From Gymnothorax reevesii (lineage: Eukaryota > Chordata > Actinopteri > Anguilliformes > Muraenidae): 64,000 nt of DNA. The notes under the pieces were generated by a model. That model ran no database searches and was not told where the DNA came from. It was given only the letters and a program-made list of their open reading frames with translations. Both the position numbers and the translations under genes were made by a program. The stretch spans positions 151,921,947 through 151,985,946 of the forward strand of contig CM056573.1 in NCBI GenBank assembly GCA_029721435.1. The letters are read 5' to 3'. Each line of letters starts with the position of its first letter. The first letter of the stretch is position 1. Positions 10,377 to 21,959 of the stretch are shown piece by piece.

Positions 10377-11126
10377 TTACCATTGTTCACATAATAATAG
10401 CAAAGGTCTTCTCACTTCATGGCCAAACACTAGCTGAAATGGACTGAATCCAGAAAACTCCTGCACTGCCTCTCTAGCTGCAAACAACAGCAAATGAACA
10501 CCTTTGTCCCAGTCTTTTTCATGGTCATAACAATACGTCCTCATCATTGTCTTGAGAGTGGAATGAAACTGCTCTAAGGCACCCTGACTCTCTGGATGAT
10601 AGGCACTGGAAAGAATCTGCTTTGCACCTAGTTCATACACAACCTGCTGAAACAATCCGGAAGTGAAATTGCTACCTTGATCTGACTGAATTTCCCTGGG
10701 AAGGCCAAACAACGTGAAGAATTTTATCAAAGCCTTCGAGATTGCAGTTGCCCTGATGTTGTGTAGAGGTATGGCTTCAGGGAATCTGGTAGATGGACAC
10801 AGGATTATCAACAAGTACTGATTTCCAGATCTAGTCTTGGGCAATGGACTAACACAATCAACGATGACCTTGGAGAAGGGCTCCCCAAATGCTGGGATAG
10901 GCTGCAATGGAGCTACAGGTGGGTCTAACTGGTGTTTTCCAACTACCTGACAAATGTGACAAGTTTTGCAAAAGTTGTAAAAATCTGTCCAAAGTCCAGG
11001 CCAGATGTATTTCATGATCTTGTCAACAGTCTTGGTAACACCAAGATGATCCCCTAAAGGTAAACTATGAGCCATTGTTAAGATCTCATTCCTGTAGACC
11101 TTCGGAACAACAATTTGCTTAACCAT
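10377..11126 (-). pseudogene. Gmr1-type integrase
   Basis: A 249-codon frame with an N-terminal HHCC zinc finger (HSLPLGDH then CKTCHIC) and a D,D35E core: Asp in KVIVDCVSPLP (codon 90), Asp in IQSDQGSNF (codon 149), Glu in GALEQFHS (codon 185). It would insert the cDNA into chromosomes. All three catalytic residues are present. Its C-terminal part continues after a gap and frame change at 9929-10210 (NYIVKTLDRRKPKQWCHIN). Confidence 0.88.
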
Positions 11127-11619
11127 TACCTAATCTATATTGGCAGGGATATCAGGAGGGCGCCACTTCCGCATCAACACTCCATCCTTGAGATAATACC
11201 CAACTGGAACTGCGTCTATTTCTTCATCAGGAAGGGCTCTCTTCTTTAGTACACAAATTTCAAGATCATTAGTTTACTCCTGCATCAACTGCTTTCTGGA
11301 CAGAGACAAGTCTCCAGGCACATCAGAATCACCAGATCCATCTGGCTGGCTGAACAGAGAACTGATAAAGGTATCTGATAAGTCGTCAAACAGAGAAACC
11401 ATAGTTGGCTGAAAAGAGTCATGAGGCGAACCACCTAAGTCATGACTATTCAATGTACTGGACGGCACCACATCATCTCCCTCTTGAGCCTTCTTAACCA
11501 TGGCACGAGTCGCTGCACAGGGATGGGTCTTCATCGCCATCTTCAGTGCTCGGCTGTGAAGTAAGATGAACAGGGGGAATTGCATTGCCCCCAGCCAGGT
11601 CATTGCCTAGCAGCAGAGA

Positions 11620-11860
11620 AACACTCTTGTTGGGTAGACTTGACATAAGTCCCACCTTTACCTGTCCTGTAACTAAATCTGACTTCAAGAATACAGAGCA
11701 CAGGGGTATAGATACAGTCCTCCCTTCAATACCTTGTACAAGTATGAAATCCCAGAAGCGGTCTCATCATGTACCTCCAAGGAGTCCGTCAATAAAAGTG
11801 ACTGAGAAGCTCCGGTATCCCTTAGGAAATATATGGGTACAGGAGGAGAATGCTCATTCA
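11620..11860 (-). pseudogene. Gmr1-type aspartic protease
   Basis: FLRDTGASQSLLL places the Asp-Thr-Gly active site at 11811-11819, in frame with the zinc knuckle upstream. After a frameshift near 11690 the protease end is recognisable as SVSLLLGNDLAGG. The domain would process the polyprotein. It lies between gag and integrase, as expected for this group. Confidence 0.75.
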
Positions 11861-12053
11861 GAGCGACAATTCCCTCTGAAACAAATGAAAGAAATTCCTC
11901 CCTCACTAAGTCAGCAGTATCAGGCTTCTTAGCCCCACAAGGAGCAGGCAATTTAGCAGATCGGCCATCTACTACAGGGGTTTCTAACCTTGTCTTCACA
12001 AAGGCATTGGGTTTGGTATCCTTTTCTTTTTCTTTCTTAGCTTTAAGGAACCT

Positions 12054-13181
12054 ACAGTTAGTTGTAACATGACCAGATTTTTTGCAATATTTGCAAAGTA
12101 GACCACTTTTGTCACTGTCAGCTTTCACACTTTGATCAGACCTGGATTTCTGTGCACCATCACCAGATTTGTCTTTGGGTGAGGAATCTTGGGTATCACC
12201 AATACCTTTTTTCTGAAATTGGGACCATCTATTGTTACTGCTAGACTGAAATTTGGACTTGTGTGTGAGAACAAATTCCTCTGCAAATTTGGCAGCTGAT
12301 TGGAAATTCAGTGCTTGCTTCTCATTAAGGTAGGTCTTCATATCATCCTTAAGACAGTTCTTGAATTCTTCAACTAACACCATCTCTTTAAGAAGTTGAA
12401 ATCATCCTTTGCCTCCATAGAAGTACGCCAGCGCCCAAAGCAATTCACCTTCTTGTTAGCAAATTCCACATAAGTCTGATTGTCTGATTGAATTTCTGTC
12501 GGTAAGCCTCTGGAACCAACTTGTAAGCTGTCAAAACAACCTTTTTGACAACCTCATAATCAGAGGAATCATCTGCAGACAAAGCCGAAAAGGCTTGTTG
12601 AGCTTTACCCTTGAGGACAGTTTGCAGGGGGCAAAGTGTTCCTATTGCCACTGACAACTCTTAGCTACCTTCTTGAAGCACTGGAAATAATTATCAACCT
12701 CTTTTTCCGAGAATGGAGGCACCAGTTTTACCTCCTGGCGAGCATGAAATTTGTTTTCAGCTTCCATTTAGATTTTTAGTAGCTCCATTTGGAGCTTTTC
12801 TTCTCCATCTAACTTCTGTAAATCGAAAGTTCTCTGTCTGTCTCTCTCTTTCCTCTTTCTCTCTTGCTAATTTTTTTCTTCTTTTCTCTCTTTCTCTCTC
12901 TCAAACTCTTGTTGTTTCTCTTTTTCCTCTTTTTCAATCTCAAGCATTTTTAATTTAAGTTCCACTTCTACATCTTGATTTTCCACTGGAAACTGTTCCA
13001 GATCTCTTGGTGCAAACACATTTTCATCAATGTAATTTTCAACAATCTCTCTAGTCAGTCTTGCTTTTCGCATGGCTGGTTTTACAGATGTCAGCTCTAA
13101 GTGTCTGCATATTTCTAGCAGTTCTGTCTTTTCAAAAAACTTCAAAACCTCTACGGTTGGTGATGCCAAGAAATCATCCAT
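12054..13181 (-). pseudogene. Gmr1-type gag with SCAN-like capsid region and zinc knuckle
   Basis: Begins MDDFLASPTVEVLKFFEKTE at 13181, followed by a very Glu/Lys-rich helix (12867-12960). A capsid segment follows in two frames (about 12600-12270) with VPEAYRQKFNQ, VEFANKKVNCFGRW and MVLVEEFKNCLKDDMKTYL. This pattern resembles the vertebrate SCAN domain, which is known to derive from Gmr1-like gag. A CX2CX4HX4C knuckle (CKYCKKSGHVTTNC) lies at 12054-12095. Frameshifts near 12860 and 12450 break the gene. In an active element it would form the particle shell. Confidence 0.75.
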
Positions 13182-13198
13182 TGCTGTTGATCTGTCAA

Positions 13199-14050
13199 TA
13201 TATACTCAGCAACAAAAGTTTCTGTGACACCATTTATGTGTATGTTATAAATGACATGCAAAGATCTCAATGCAATCAATATGTTTATTTAACAGGAGAA
13301 ACACTGACTTTTCAGTGCCAACGTCACTCAAAACGAAAAATGTCATTCTCATGCGTCATGAAGCACTTGTCTGACGTCTAACCAATTGTGACCTTCACAC
13401 TTCAATACCGGGTGTGACTTCCTCGTGCCATGATGCAAGCAACGCATCTCCGGCGCATGGACCGAATCAGATGTGCCAGAAATTGCTGTGGGATGTCATT
13501 CCAAATCTGACGTAGACGTTGTCGCAATTCCTGGAGTGTAGCTGGCGGGTTATCCAACCGCCGCAAACGTCGATCCATCTCGTCCCAAAGATGCTCGATT
13601 GGGGACATGTCTGGGGATCTGGCTGGCCATGGCAGGACATTGACATGTTGTTGCATCAGATACTGCTGTACAATCCTTGCAACGTGTGGTCTGGCGTTAT
13701 CATGTTGCAGCGTTATTCCGGGACCATGTTGCATCAAAAACGGTACCACCAATGGCCGTAGCACTTCATCGCGATATCTTTGACCTGTCAGATTTCCATC
13801 AATAACAAGCAAATCTGTTCTGTTTCTAGCCGTGATCCCTCCCCAAATCATGACACTACCACCTCCAAAACGATCAAATTCCTGAACACAGTTGTTGGCA
13901 TAACGTTCTCCACGTCGACGGTATACACGTAAACGACCATCACATCGGTTAAGCATGAATCTTGATTCATCAGTGAAGAGTACAAGATCCCACTGACGTT
14001 GGATCCACCGTCGATGTTGTTGTGCCCACTGTAGACGCAGTCGTCGGTAT
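13199..14050 (-). mobile_element. Second Tc1 family, 5'-truncated transposase
   Basis: The minus strand encodes the catalytic part of a Tc1-like transposase: LVLFTDESRF (first Asp, near 13970), LQHDNARPHV (second Asp) and SPIEHLWDE (Glu), in a mostly open 184-codon frame ending at 13402. The left end at 13199 starts TATACTCAGCAACAAAAG, a Tc1-like terminus at a TA inserted beside the Gmr1-type gag start. The N-terminal DNA-binding part and the other terminus are missing: the sequence switches to LINE DNA at about 14050. Confidence 0.85.
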
Positions 14051-15107
14051 GTAAATCTTATAAAGATTCCTCTTTTCCCTCAAAATCCTACAAATACTTT
14101 TGGTCATCCACTGAGGATTCTGCTTTTTCAGCTTTACTTTTGGACACCTTTGGAATAAATCTGCATTGTGATTCAAGTAAAACCCCCTTAAATCTTTCCC
14201 ACATCTCATTTACGGACTCACAGTCCAGGAGTGTCTCCCATTTTATTTCACTTAGATATGAGCGCATCCTGTCAAAGTTTGTTCGCCTAAAATTGAAAAT
14301 TCCCATGAAACATCAAAATTAACAGCAGAGTGATCACTTGTCCCAAGTGGCTCCAGTACCCTAACATTGCTAATTCTATCTGGGTCATTTTTGAGCACAA
14401 AGTCTAAAATTGCCTTCTCTCTTGGAGGTTTATTAACATACTGCACCAAGAAATTATCATTTATAATATCTTGAAATTCTTCCTCCCCCCTACCCTGTCC
14501 TTTCACCATTTCCCAATTGATACCAGGAAAATTTAAGTCTCCCATGATAATAGTCCCTCTACCACTACAAGCTTGCATAATCCTCCTAAAAAGCATTTCA
14601 TTGATTGTACTGTCCAAAGCTGGTGGTCGATAGCATACTCCTATGTTTAAACCTGTCTCTTGTTTGCCAATGAGCCTGACCCAGATATATTCACAGGGCA
14701 AGGAATGATCAATTTCGGGAATTTCCAGTACATTTATGTTTTCGTTCACATAGATTGCTACGCCCCCTCCTCGCCTGGTACATCTATCCTTCCTAAAGAG
14801 CTTATAACCTTCTATATTATATTCATCTCCATTCTCTTCACTTAGCCATGTCTCCGTAATTCCAACTGTCATAGCCCTCGCTAATTATGACAGCCTCAAG
14901 CTCAGAAAATTTATTTTTTATGGTTCTTGCATTTAAGTAAAAACATTTCAGGTTACTACTAATGCTCTTCCCCCTTGATTTCCCATGAGGCCACTGCTTC
15001 AAGGCCTCCACTACGCTTTGTTGCTTTAAAAGTATAATATCAGTAGTGCATGTAACGCTGTCAGCCTCCATCGGGGCAGTCTGCATTTCCCTATGTGTAA
15101 CACTCAC
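14051..15107 (-). pseudogene. CR1/L2-group LINE ORF2, endonuclease part only
   Basis: An apurinic-type endonuclease is readable: LKCFYLNARTIKNKFSEL, then VGITETWLSEENGDEYN (catalytic Glu), RGGGVAIYV, GVCYRPPALD, IIMGDLNFPGINW and LGTSDHSAVNF (His). Frameshifts lie near 14860, 14300 and 14200. The following linker to RT is present (NPQWMTKSICRILREKRNL) but the reverse transcriptase itself is absent, replaced at 14050 by a Tc1 fragment. The family nicks target DNA to prime reverse transcription. This copy cannot. Confidence 0.85.
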
Positions 15108-15130
15108 TAACCTCCCTGCCCCCCAAGTCC

Positions 15131-16084
15131 CTAGTTTAAATAATCCTGTGCTACCCTCAACATACGCAGGCCCAGTGCAAAGGTACCCCTCCGGTTCAGG
15201 TGCAGCCCGTCAGGCTTGAACAGGTCACTCCTGTCCCAGAAAAGGTTCCAGTGCCCCATAAACCTATACCCCTCTTTCCTACACCAGTTTCGTAGCCACA
15301 TGTTAAACCTCCAGATAAAATTCTGCTTTCCTCTGCTTGCCCGGGGTACCGGTAGAATCCCGGAGAACACTACTGTTGAGGATCTGCTCCGATGCTTCTC
15401 AGCTAATTCCACAAATTTGCCTTGCAGTACCTCAAACTTACCCTTACCTATGTCATTTGTCCCAACATGGACCATGACAACTGGATCCCACCCCGCTCTG
15501 GCCAGGAGCTTGTCCGCACGCTCCAGGAGGTCTCCTACCTGGGCACCAGGCAGGCAACACACCGTACGAGACTCCTTGTTGCGCGAACAGACTAAACCAT
15601 CTATTCCTCTAAGTATTGAGTCCCCCACTATCACAAACTCTCTTTTCAGTGGGGTAGAGGCCAACATAGTGCCCTGCTGCTCATCAGTCCCCTCACTCTC
15701 AGGGTCAGGGGCTAAGTCGAGTTCCTGCAAGGGCCGGAATCAGTAGGACACCTCAACTACTGGAGGAGCTGTCGCTGTACGGCGTGCACACCCTTTCCTA
15801 CGCTGTCGACCTACAGTCACCCAACTTTCTCTCCCAGCCTGCTCTGGGATCCCAGTACCACCCTGCTTCAGCGTACATACCATTTCTCTAAACGACATAC
15901 TACTTAGTTCCTCTTGGAACTCTACTGATTGCAAACTATGTCGTACCGCCAACTGGCCCTGAAGATCAAGGATCTTGCTCTCCAGATGCTCAACTAGCTG
16001 GCACCGGTGGCAGACAAACCCACCCTGGAAATCTCTTTCCAAAAGTGCGATCATCCTGCAACCGTCACATAGTTTTGGCCACAT
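15131..16084 (-). pseudogene. CR1/L2-group LINE ORF1 with SGNH esterase-like domain
   Basis: From ATG 16084, a Cys-rich start (CDGCRMI, FVCHRCQ) is followed by a coiled-coil segment. One TGA at 15740-15742 then interrupts, in frame, before the second half. That half has the SGNH blocks: VIVGDSILRG (Ser), VHVGTNDIGKG (Asn) and DGLHLNRRG (Asp/His). CR1-group ORF1 proteins carry such esterase domains and bind RNA; their role in transposition is unclear. Apart from the single stop the frame is open for about 317 codons. Confidence 0.85.
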
Positions 16085-17230
16085 TTTGAACCCCCTACCT
16101 AATGACCTCGCTCACCCTAGATAAAAGTAAACTAATAATGCAGAGACAGAAGCTGAGGAACCACAATTTATGAATTTATTAACCTAAGAAGCCTTAAGCA
16201 GCAGTCACAATAGAAACCGTGGGGAAACTATGTAAATGAATTATAAGCCTCTTTAAACAGGGGCTTAGTTTCAATTAACAGAAATGAAGTACCAAATTGA
16301 GCCAAACTCTATATGTAATAAGCACTCCCAATAAGAGGGCTTGAGTATATCTTGTCCCAGTACTTTTAATATACTAAACTAACAATATCACTGGGCTTAG
16401 CTGAGAGCCCAGATAAAAACACACTGGCTCCAACGCCCGGGAGAAACTGGAAGAGGCGGAGCAATCCGATAAAAACTTACCTTTTTAAATTCCAACCTTA
16501 CCGAACGGGCGAGTCAAATGACTGCCGCCCTAGTAACTAAATACTAAGTCTCAGATCACCAGCCAAAAATGCAGCAGTACTTATCTTGCTAGCTAGCTAG
16601 CCGTAAATACAACCAAAGGTCCCGGAAAAGAGTAAAGCCCCGGTTCCCTTTAATTAAAACGGACCGAATAAACAAGTTGTTTACTATGTGAGCAAATTAA
16701 ACACGGTACCTCCCCCAACAAGCTGTCCTAAGCACTCGAATAAGCAGTTAAACTTTAATCAGCTGACCAAGACACAGCAACCGCAGGAAAATACAAAGAT
16801 ATGGTATTTACAATGTGTTTAATCAGAAGAGCCCTTCGGTAATAATAAAATGCGAGAAAGACAAAAATCCCGGTTCGCGTTAATATTCGAGCTTGGCAAT
16901 GCGTTTATGCGGCAATGCAGTCAGGATAGAGAACGAAGGGGACTAAAAAACCCTGGTGAACGTCAATAATTGTTGGCTAGAAGAGTGTATGAAAGGCAGC
17001 CACCAAGTTTGAAACCAAGCCGGGTTAGAGTTTGATATCCAGGTAATTGGATTCTTGGCGTTGAGAGCTTGCAAGGCTTCGTTTGCTAAATCAGCTAAGC
17101 TACTGAAAAACCAGATGACAGTACCACAGTCCTTTAAAACTGTTTTACTTTGTAGATCGCACAATTCACTCAGTTAGACAATTATTGAGCATTTAATTTA
17201 TTCTCTAAATTAAGCGTTTAAAATTATTTT
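16085..17230 (-). other. Probable LINE 5' untranslated region
   Basis: No gene. The stretch lies directly upstream of LINE ORF1 and has moderately GC-rich blocks (GCCCCGGTTCCC near 16640, AACGCCCGGGAG near 16433). It most likely holds the LINE promoter and leader. Its outer edge is uncertain; a C homopolymer at 17270 lies beyond it. Confidence 0.4.
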
Positions 17231-17634
17231 ACTTTACCTTACTTTGCTTTGCTCCCAGGAGACTGAAATGCCCCCCCCCCCCCAAAACCCAAAAAACCCC
17301 CGTCGCCTGTTTGACCAGATTAGCGACTTTATTCGGCTGTTTGCTCACCGAGTTGTTACAAGGGGAAAAAAAAGAACATGGGGGGGGGGAAGATTCTCCC
17401 TGTCTCTACTGCAACAAAGGTTATACCTCGGGAGCAAATAATCTAATCTCTATTAATGTTTGAGTCTTAACACACAAATTATTTTCAGAAAAAGCCGTTT
17501 GGACAAGCTTAAATTCTCTGCTTCAATCCCACAGACTTCCTCTCTTCCTCTCCCAACTCAAGCAAAATGTTCACCAACGAACAGCGCTACAGCACAGCCA
17601 GAGGCCAGTAACAGCACAACAGATCCAACAGATA
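17231..17634. other. No gene; C and G homopolymers
   Basis: Contains a long C run at 17270-17283 and a G run near 17382-17390. No coding or element ends recognised. It could belong to the same larger element as the repeat that follows. Confidence 0.4.
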
Positions 17635-17966
17635 TTTACAGTCCCTTTGTAATTGAGATGGGGTTTCTATGTTCCAATGTCCTGGGACAGGAAAATGCTC
17701 TAACACAGGCCAAAATCCACAAAAAGAGCTTCACAGGTCATGGAAAAGAGTGACAGGTCTGGTCAAATGTATCCTTCCACTATTTCTCCTACTACTTTAC
17801 TCTCTCAATTTTTCTTCTTATATACTCTTTTCTAGCCCCCTCCCACCTTCCAGACTTTTTTTTCAATTCTCTGGGACTTCCCCCTCTGAGGCATGCCCAG
17901 GACATGCCCAAAAACCTTGCTCCAGACTGGGCTTAACAAAAAATGTCAATACTGCCATCTTGTGGC
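17635..17966 (+). repeat. Dispersed repeat, copy B
   Basis: Same repeat as 6066-6412, same orientation, ending at AATACTGCCATCTTGTGG. The two copies differ by scattered substitutions and small indels, so they are separate old insertions rather than a recent duplication. Confidence 0.8.
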
Positions 17967-20900
17967 TGTTTTTTCCACCACATGACAACAGATATAGTCT
18001 CATGCACTGAGTGAATCCTACATGGCTGGTGGTGAAGGGGCCTCCTCGTTTACAGTATATACCATATATCGTAATGGCGACAGGGCTGGTAAGAGATGCA
18101 CAGTTGAGGAGAGCAGCGGAAACGGATGATTAACACTGCTATTATTTTCCTCAATGATTGAACTTTGGTGATTTTCTCAAATGTTGCTTATCTCTGTAAC
18201 TGCTGTTAAGTATGGCTAGCAGTGGTGTCAGACCACAGTGCAACAAGACAGCAGGTTTCAATTATGCTCCAGCCTTATTTCAGTCTCTTTGAATATATTC
18301 CCTTTGCTGTATGTGCTTGGGAGAGGAATCCCCATGATGTGTGAAAGAGGACAGGAGACCTACATCTGCCAAATTGTCCGGATTTTACCCACATGCTGTC
18401 CACGCCTCTCAGATCTGCCTTCTCAATGCAAGTCAGGCTACTTGAGCATGTGGTCTGGTTGATTTGATCTCAATCTGAGCAAGATCAGATTTGACAATGA
18501 ATATATCCTTGCATTATCAGACGACAAAGTCACATTGAAAAGACAAGTGCAGCCATGGCCATAGACGCTCGTCAAAATTCTGCATTGTACCTTCCCATAA
18601 CGCGTCAGAAAATGATCAAAATTCAGAATTTTCTGGTCAGGTTTAACTTTAATGAAGTATACAGTCATGATGGTACAAAACGCATGCATGATTCTAACTG
18701 ACTGACAGAATGAGGGATCTTGTATCAGGATACTCCAAATTAAATTGATAGGTCTTTGCACAAAAGTCTTCATTTTTCCATGCCGGTTTTTGAGATGTAA
18801 ACGGCAGGTTAATGTCATAGCTTATTTATTCAAAACATATATTTGACAAGTCTGTGGCAAAACTGCACATTTCACCAGTGACTTGGCTATCAGATTGGTT
18901 GAGAAACTGGAGAGTGAGCTTCAAGTCACCTTTTTACACAGGAAAGCTGCCCGACGCAAACATCCACTGAAATGTATCCAAGATGGAATGGAATGTGCAG
19001 GAGACAGTAAACAGTGTTGAACAGCGAACATGTATATACGCTGAAATACATTAATGATGGTACAAGGAACTGGAAAAATGGAACCAAAACTCCTGAATGT
19101 GAAATCCATGCCAATTAACTGTACCAGCATGGATGGCATTCTTACAGAGTACATGTTTAAAAAAGAGAGTCATTTTTAGTCATGTGTATGCAAGGAAAAA
19201 AAAAAAAAGAAGTGCCAAATACTAAGACAGGAGAGCTTAAAATATTCGTTTCTGGTTTCGTAAAGGCATAAATACTGGAAACAATCCAGTAAATGACAAT
19301 AATTAAAATGTTTTTCAAGGCGCATCGCTGCATTCCGAGCAAAACTAAAAGCGAATTTCACATTTAATAATACACATTTGAAGTTGTAACAAACCTAATT
19401 CATGTAGTATTTCCACAGTGCATGATGTTTCCAATGTCACAAATACTATACCTTTATTTAATGCACCCAATTACATATTTGAATTATTATTGCACACTCC
19501 AGATGGATTTTTTTTTATTTTATTTTTGAGCACAATGGACATGGCACAGAACTTGTGAATCATTAAAAAGCAAGGTCCATTTTCCAAAACAACAGGTCCA
19601 AGAATTATTGTTACCCCTGAGTGGAAATGGATCAACAATGTATGAAAGAAAAAAAAAAAACCATTCTAATGAAACTTGAAACTCAAAATGCAAGTATTTA
19701 CCAAAAGTTAACCAATGTTCCAACGGAGCCAGCAAAAGAATCATATTTTTATTGAATTAACAAATTTACAAAAAAAAAGGTTTAATAATTACGGGCACCC
19801 TAATTGAGTACTCAATGAAACCACCGCTGGCAAGGGTAGTGGCATGGCACACACTGCTTTTCCAGTAATATTTCCTCCCTTGAGAATCAGCTGGCTCTTT
19901 GTCCACTTTTCGCAGAAATGGAGTTAAGCATACCAGGACATTCTAAAATCAGTTAGGTTTATGTCACTTAGTGCTTAGCTCCAACCTAAAGTCTACACCA
20001 TATTAACACGTAGAAACATTTAGTTCTATATCCTGAGTGGGGCTCGTTTCAAATCAAATGGTTATATGTCCAAGGAACCAATCAGGGTCCGTACCTGGAT
20101 CATGTGACATTCGCTCAAAATGGCCAAGGAGCACATGTAAAGCATAAAATGAGAACTCTTCAGAAAAAATGTTCGATTTTGATCCCTTCTGAAAAATTAA
20201 TGGATTATTTTGATGGGAAAGTTATTCACCAACAATGTATACACACTGTAAATCTTAATTTTGGCGTTAGGACAGGTGTGGAAAAGTAACATTCGTCAAT
20301 ATGCATGGACATAGAACTTCCTGATTTCGATCATACGTAAAACCAGTAAAAGCACCAGGTCCTATGTTGGCCATAGAACTTGTTGACGAAGGGCAACTTA
20401 CGTTCCTCGGAATCAGAAGGTTCTTTGTCTATTTTTGACTGCTTATATCTCTAAGCCTATAGAGATTTTTATATGTTTGCAATATGTTTATGGTACCTTC
20501 CACAGTCAACAACATTCCACACAAAATAAATTTTGATTACTCTCTTAACATCAGAGATAAGACAGTTGATATTTTCAAACTCCATTTTCCTCAAAATGAG
20601 GAAAAGTGAACATAGAACCAGCGGATTCTCAAGGGACGATTTGACAAGGTCATTCAGATGAATTTTGGACAATCCTGCTGTGCCAGTGGTGCTCAATCAT
20701 ATACCATGGTGGGTTTCGAGTATGCAGGTTTTCATTCCAACTTATCATTACATCTGCTACAACTGCTCATACTTGCCAGTTGCAACCACAACTTGGGATC
20801 AGAAACCACCCTAACCAAGATCCCGTGATTGTGGATTGTAGTCAGATGTGCTTTTTGAAACTCGGCATTTCCAAGATGCCACCAAGGCCTGTAGTTATTT

Positions 20901-21699
20901 CACGCAGATTCTTGGAGAGATTTTGCTTTTTCACCATCTTTTCACCACTCTGTTTTGATATGGGTATGATTATCAGCCAAATGACAGTAAGATGATGTAA
21001 TGCATGAGTTCCAACTGTCCATACTTTTAAAATGTAAGTAATTTCCCTTGTGCTTAGTGGGATGTTTTATCTTCTGCTAATTTTCTCGTAGCGATTGCCT
21101 GATTTGTGAAGGTCTCTGATCTTCTGTTTCTTTTGATCAGCCCATACTTTATTTTATTCATGGTGCAGGATGAAATTTGTTGTCTTGTTTTGATGAAGTG
21201 AAAACACCACTCATACATGAAGCGAATAATGTGATCTCAAAACAGCAGCTCATGTCAAGATGGCAAACACATTAGAAGGCAAACAAAATCAGATCTCAAA
21301 GTCAGCATATTGCATGTGGGAGAACTGGACTCTAAGCAACTTTGGCAAGGAACAAAGCATTATGAACAGAGAACTGGATCAGAGTGGCGAAGCTTGTGAG
21401 GTGGTTCCTGTCAGCAGTACTGATACCCATTCACAAGGTTCATTGACAAGTGGGCAATAAAGGCCAGTCCAAACCAACTGATATTGCGGCACAATTCATT
21501 GAAAATTTTAATGATGGTTACAATAGGAATGTCAAAACTCGCAATCAGCTGCATATGGTGCTTTGTAGCCACAAACTGGTCAGACTCCTGTCCACAATTG
21601 AAAGCACCTACAGTAAGCATGCCAGTGTCAGGAGTGGCCCTTACAGCAATGAGAGAGGTCGCCTGGTTCAATGAGTCTGATATTCTCTCATATCATGCA
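17967..21699. other. Gene-free interval
   Basis: Only short spurious frames. AT-rich with several A or T runs (19198, 19510, 19650, 19770). A segment at 20700-20760 (GTATGCAGGTTTTCATTCC) resembles a widespread fish repeat and has a loose counterpart near 63155. Frames at 21260-21674 on both strands are open but match nothing known to me. Confidence 0.45.
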
Positions 21700-21959
21700 C
21701 AAAACCCAAAACCAGTGAAGTTGGCACATTATGTAAATCATAGATAAAAACAGAATACAATGATTTGCAAATCCTTTTCAACTTCTATTCAATTGAATAC
21801 ACTGCAAAGACAAGATGTTTAATGTTCAAACTGAGAAACTTTTTTTTTTTTTTTTTTTGCAAATAATCATTAACTTAGAATTTAAAGGCAGCAACACATT
21901 ACAAAAAAGTTGGCACAGGGGCCTTTTTACCACTCTGTTACATCGCCTTTCCTTTTAAC

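Larger units (their letters stand above)
8822..13198 (-). mobile_element. Gmr1-type Ty3/Gypsy retrotransposon (gag-PR-IN-RT order)
   Basis: Reading the minus strand from 13181 downward gives gag, zinc knuckle, protease, integrase, then reverse transcriptase and the start of RNase H. Integrase before RT is unlike usual Ty3/Gypsy elements (PR-RT-RH-IN) and defines the Gmr1-like group of deuterostome elements. LTRs are not visible: the gag end is cut by a Tc1 element at 13199, and RNase H is cut at 8822 by a LINE tail. Several frameshifts show it is inactive. Confidence 0.85.
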
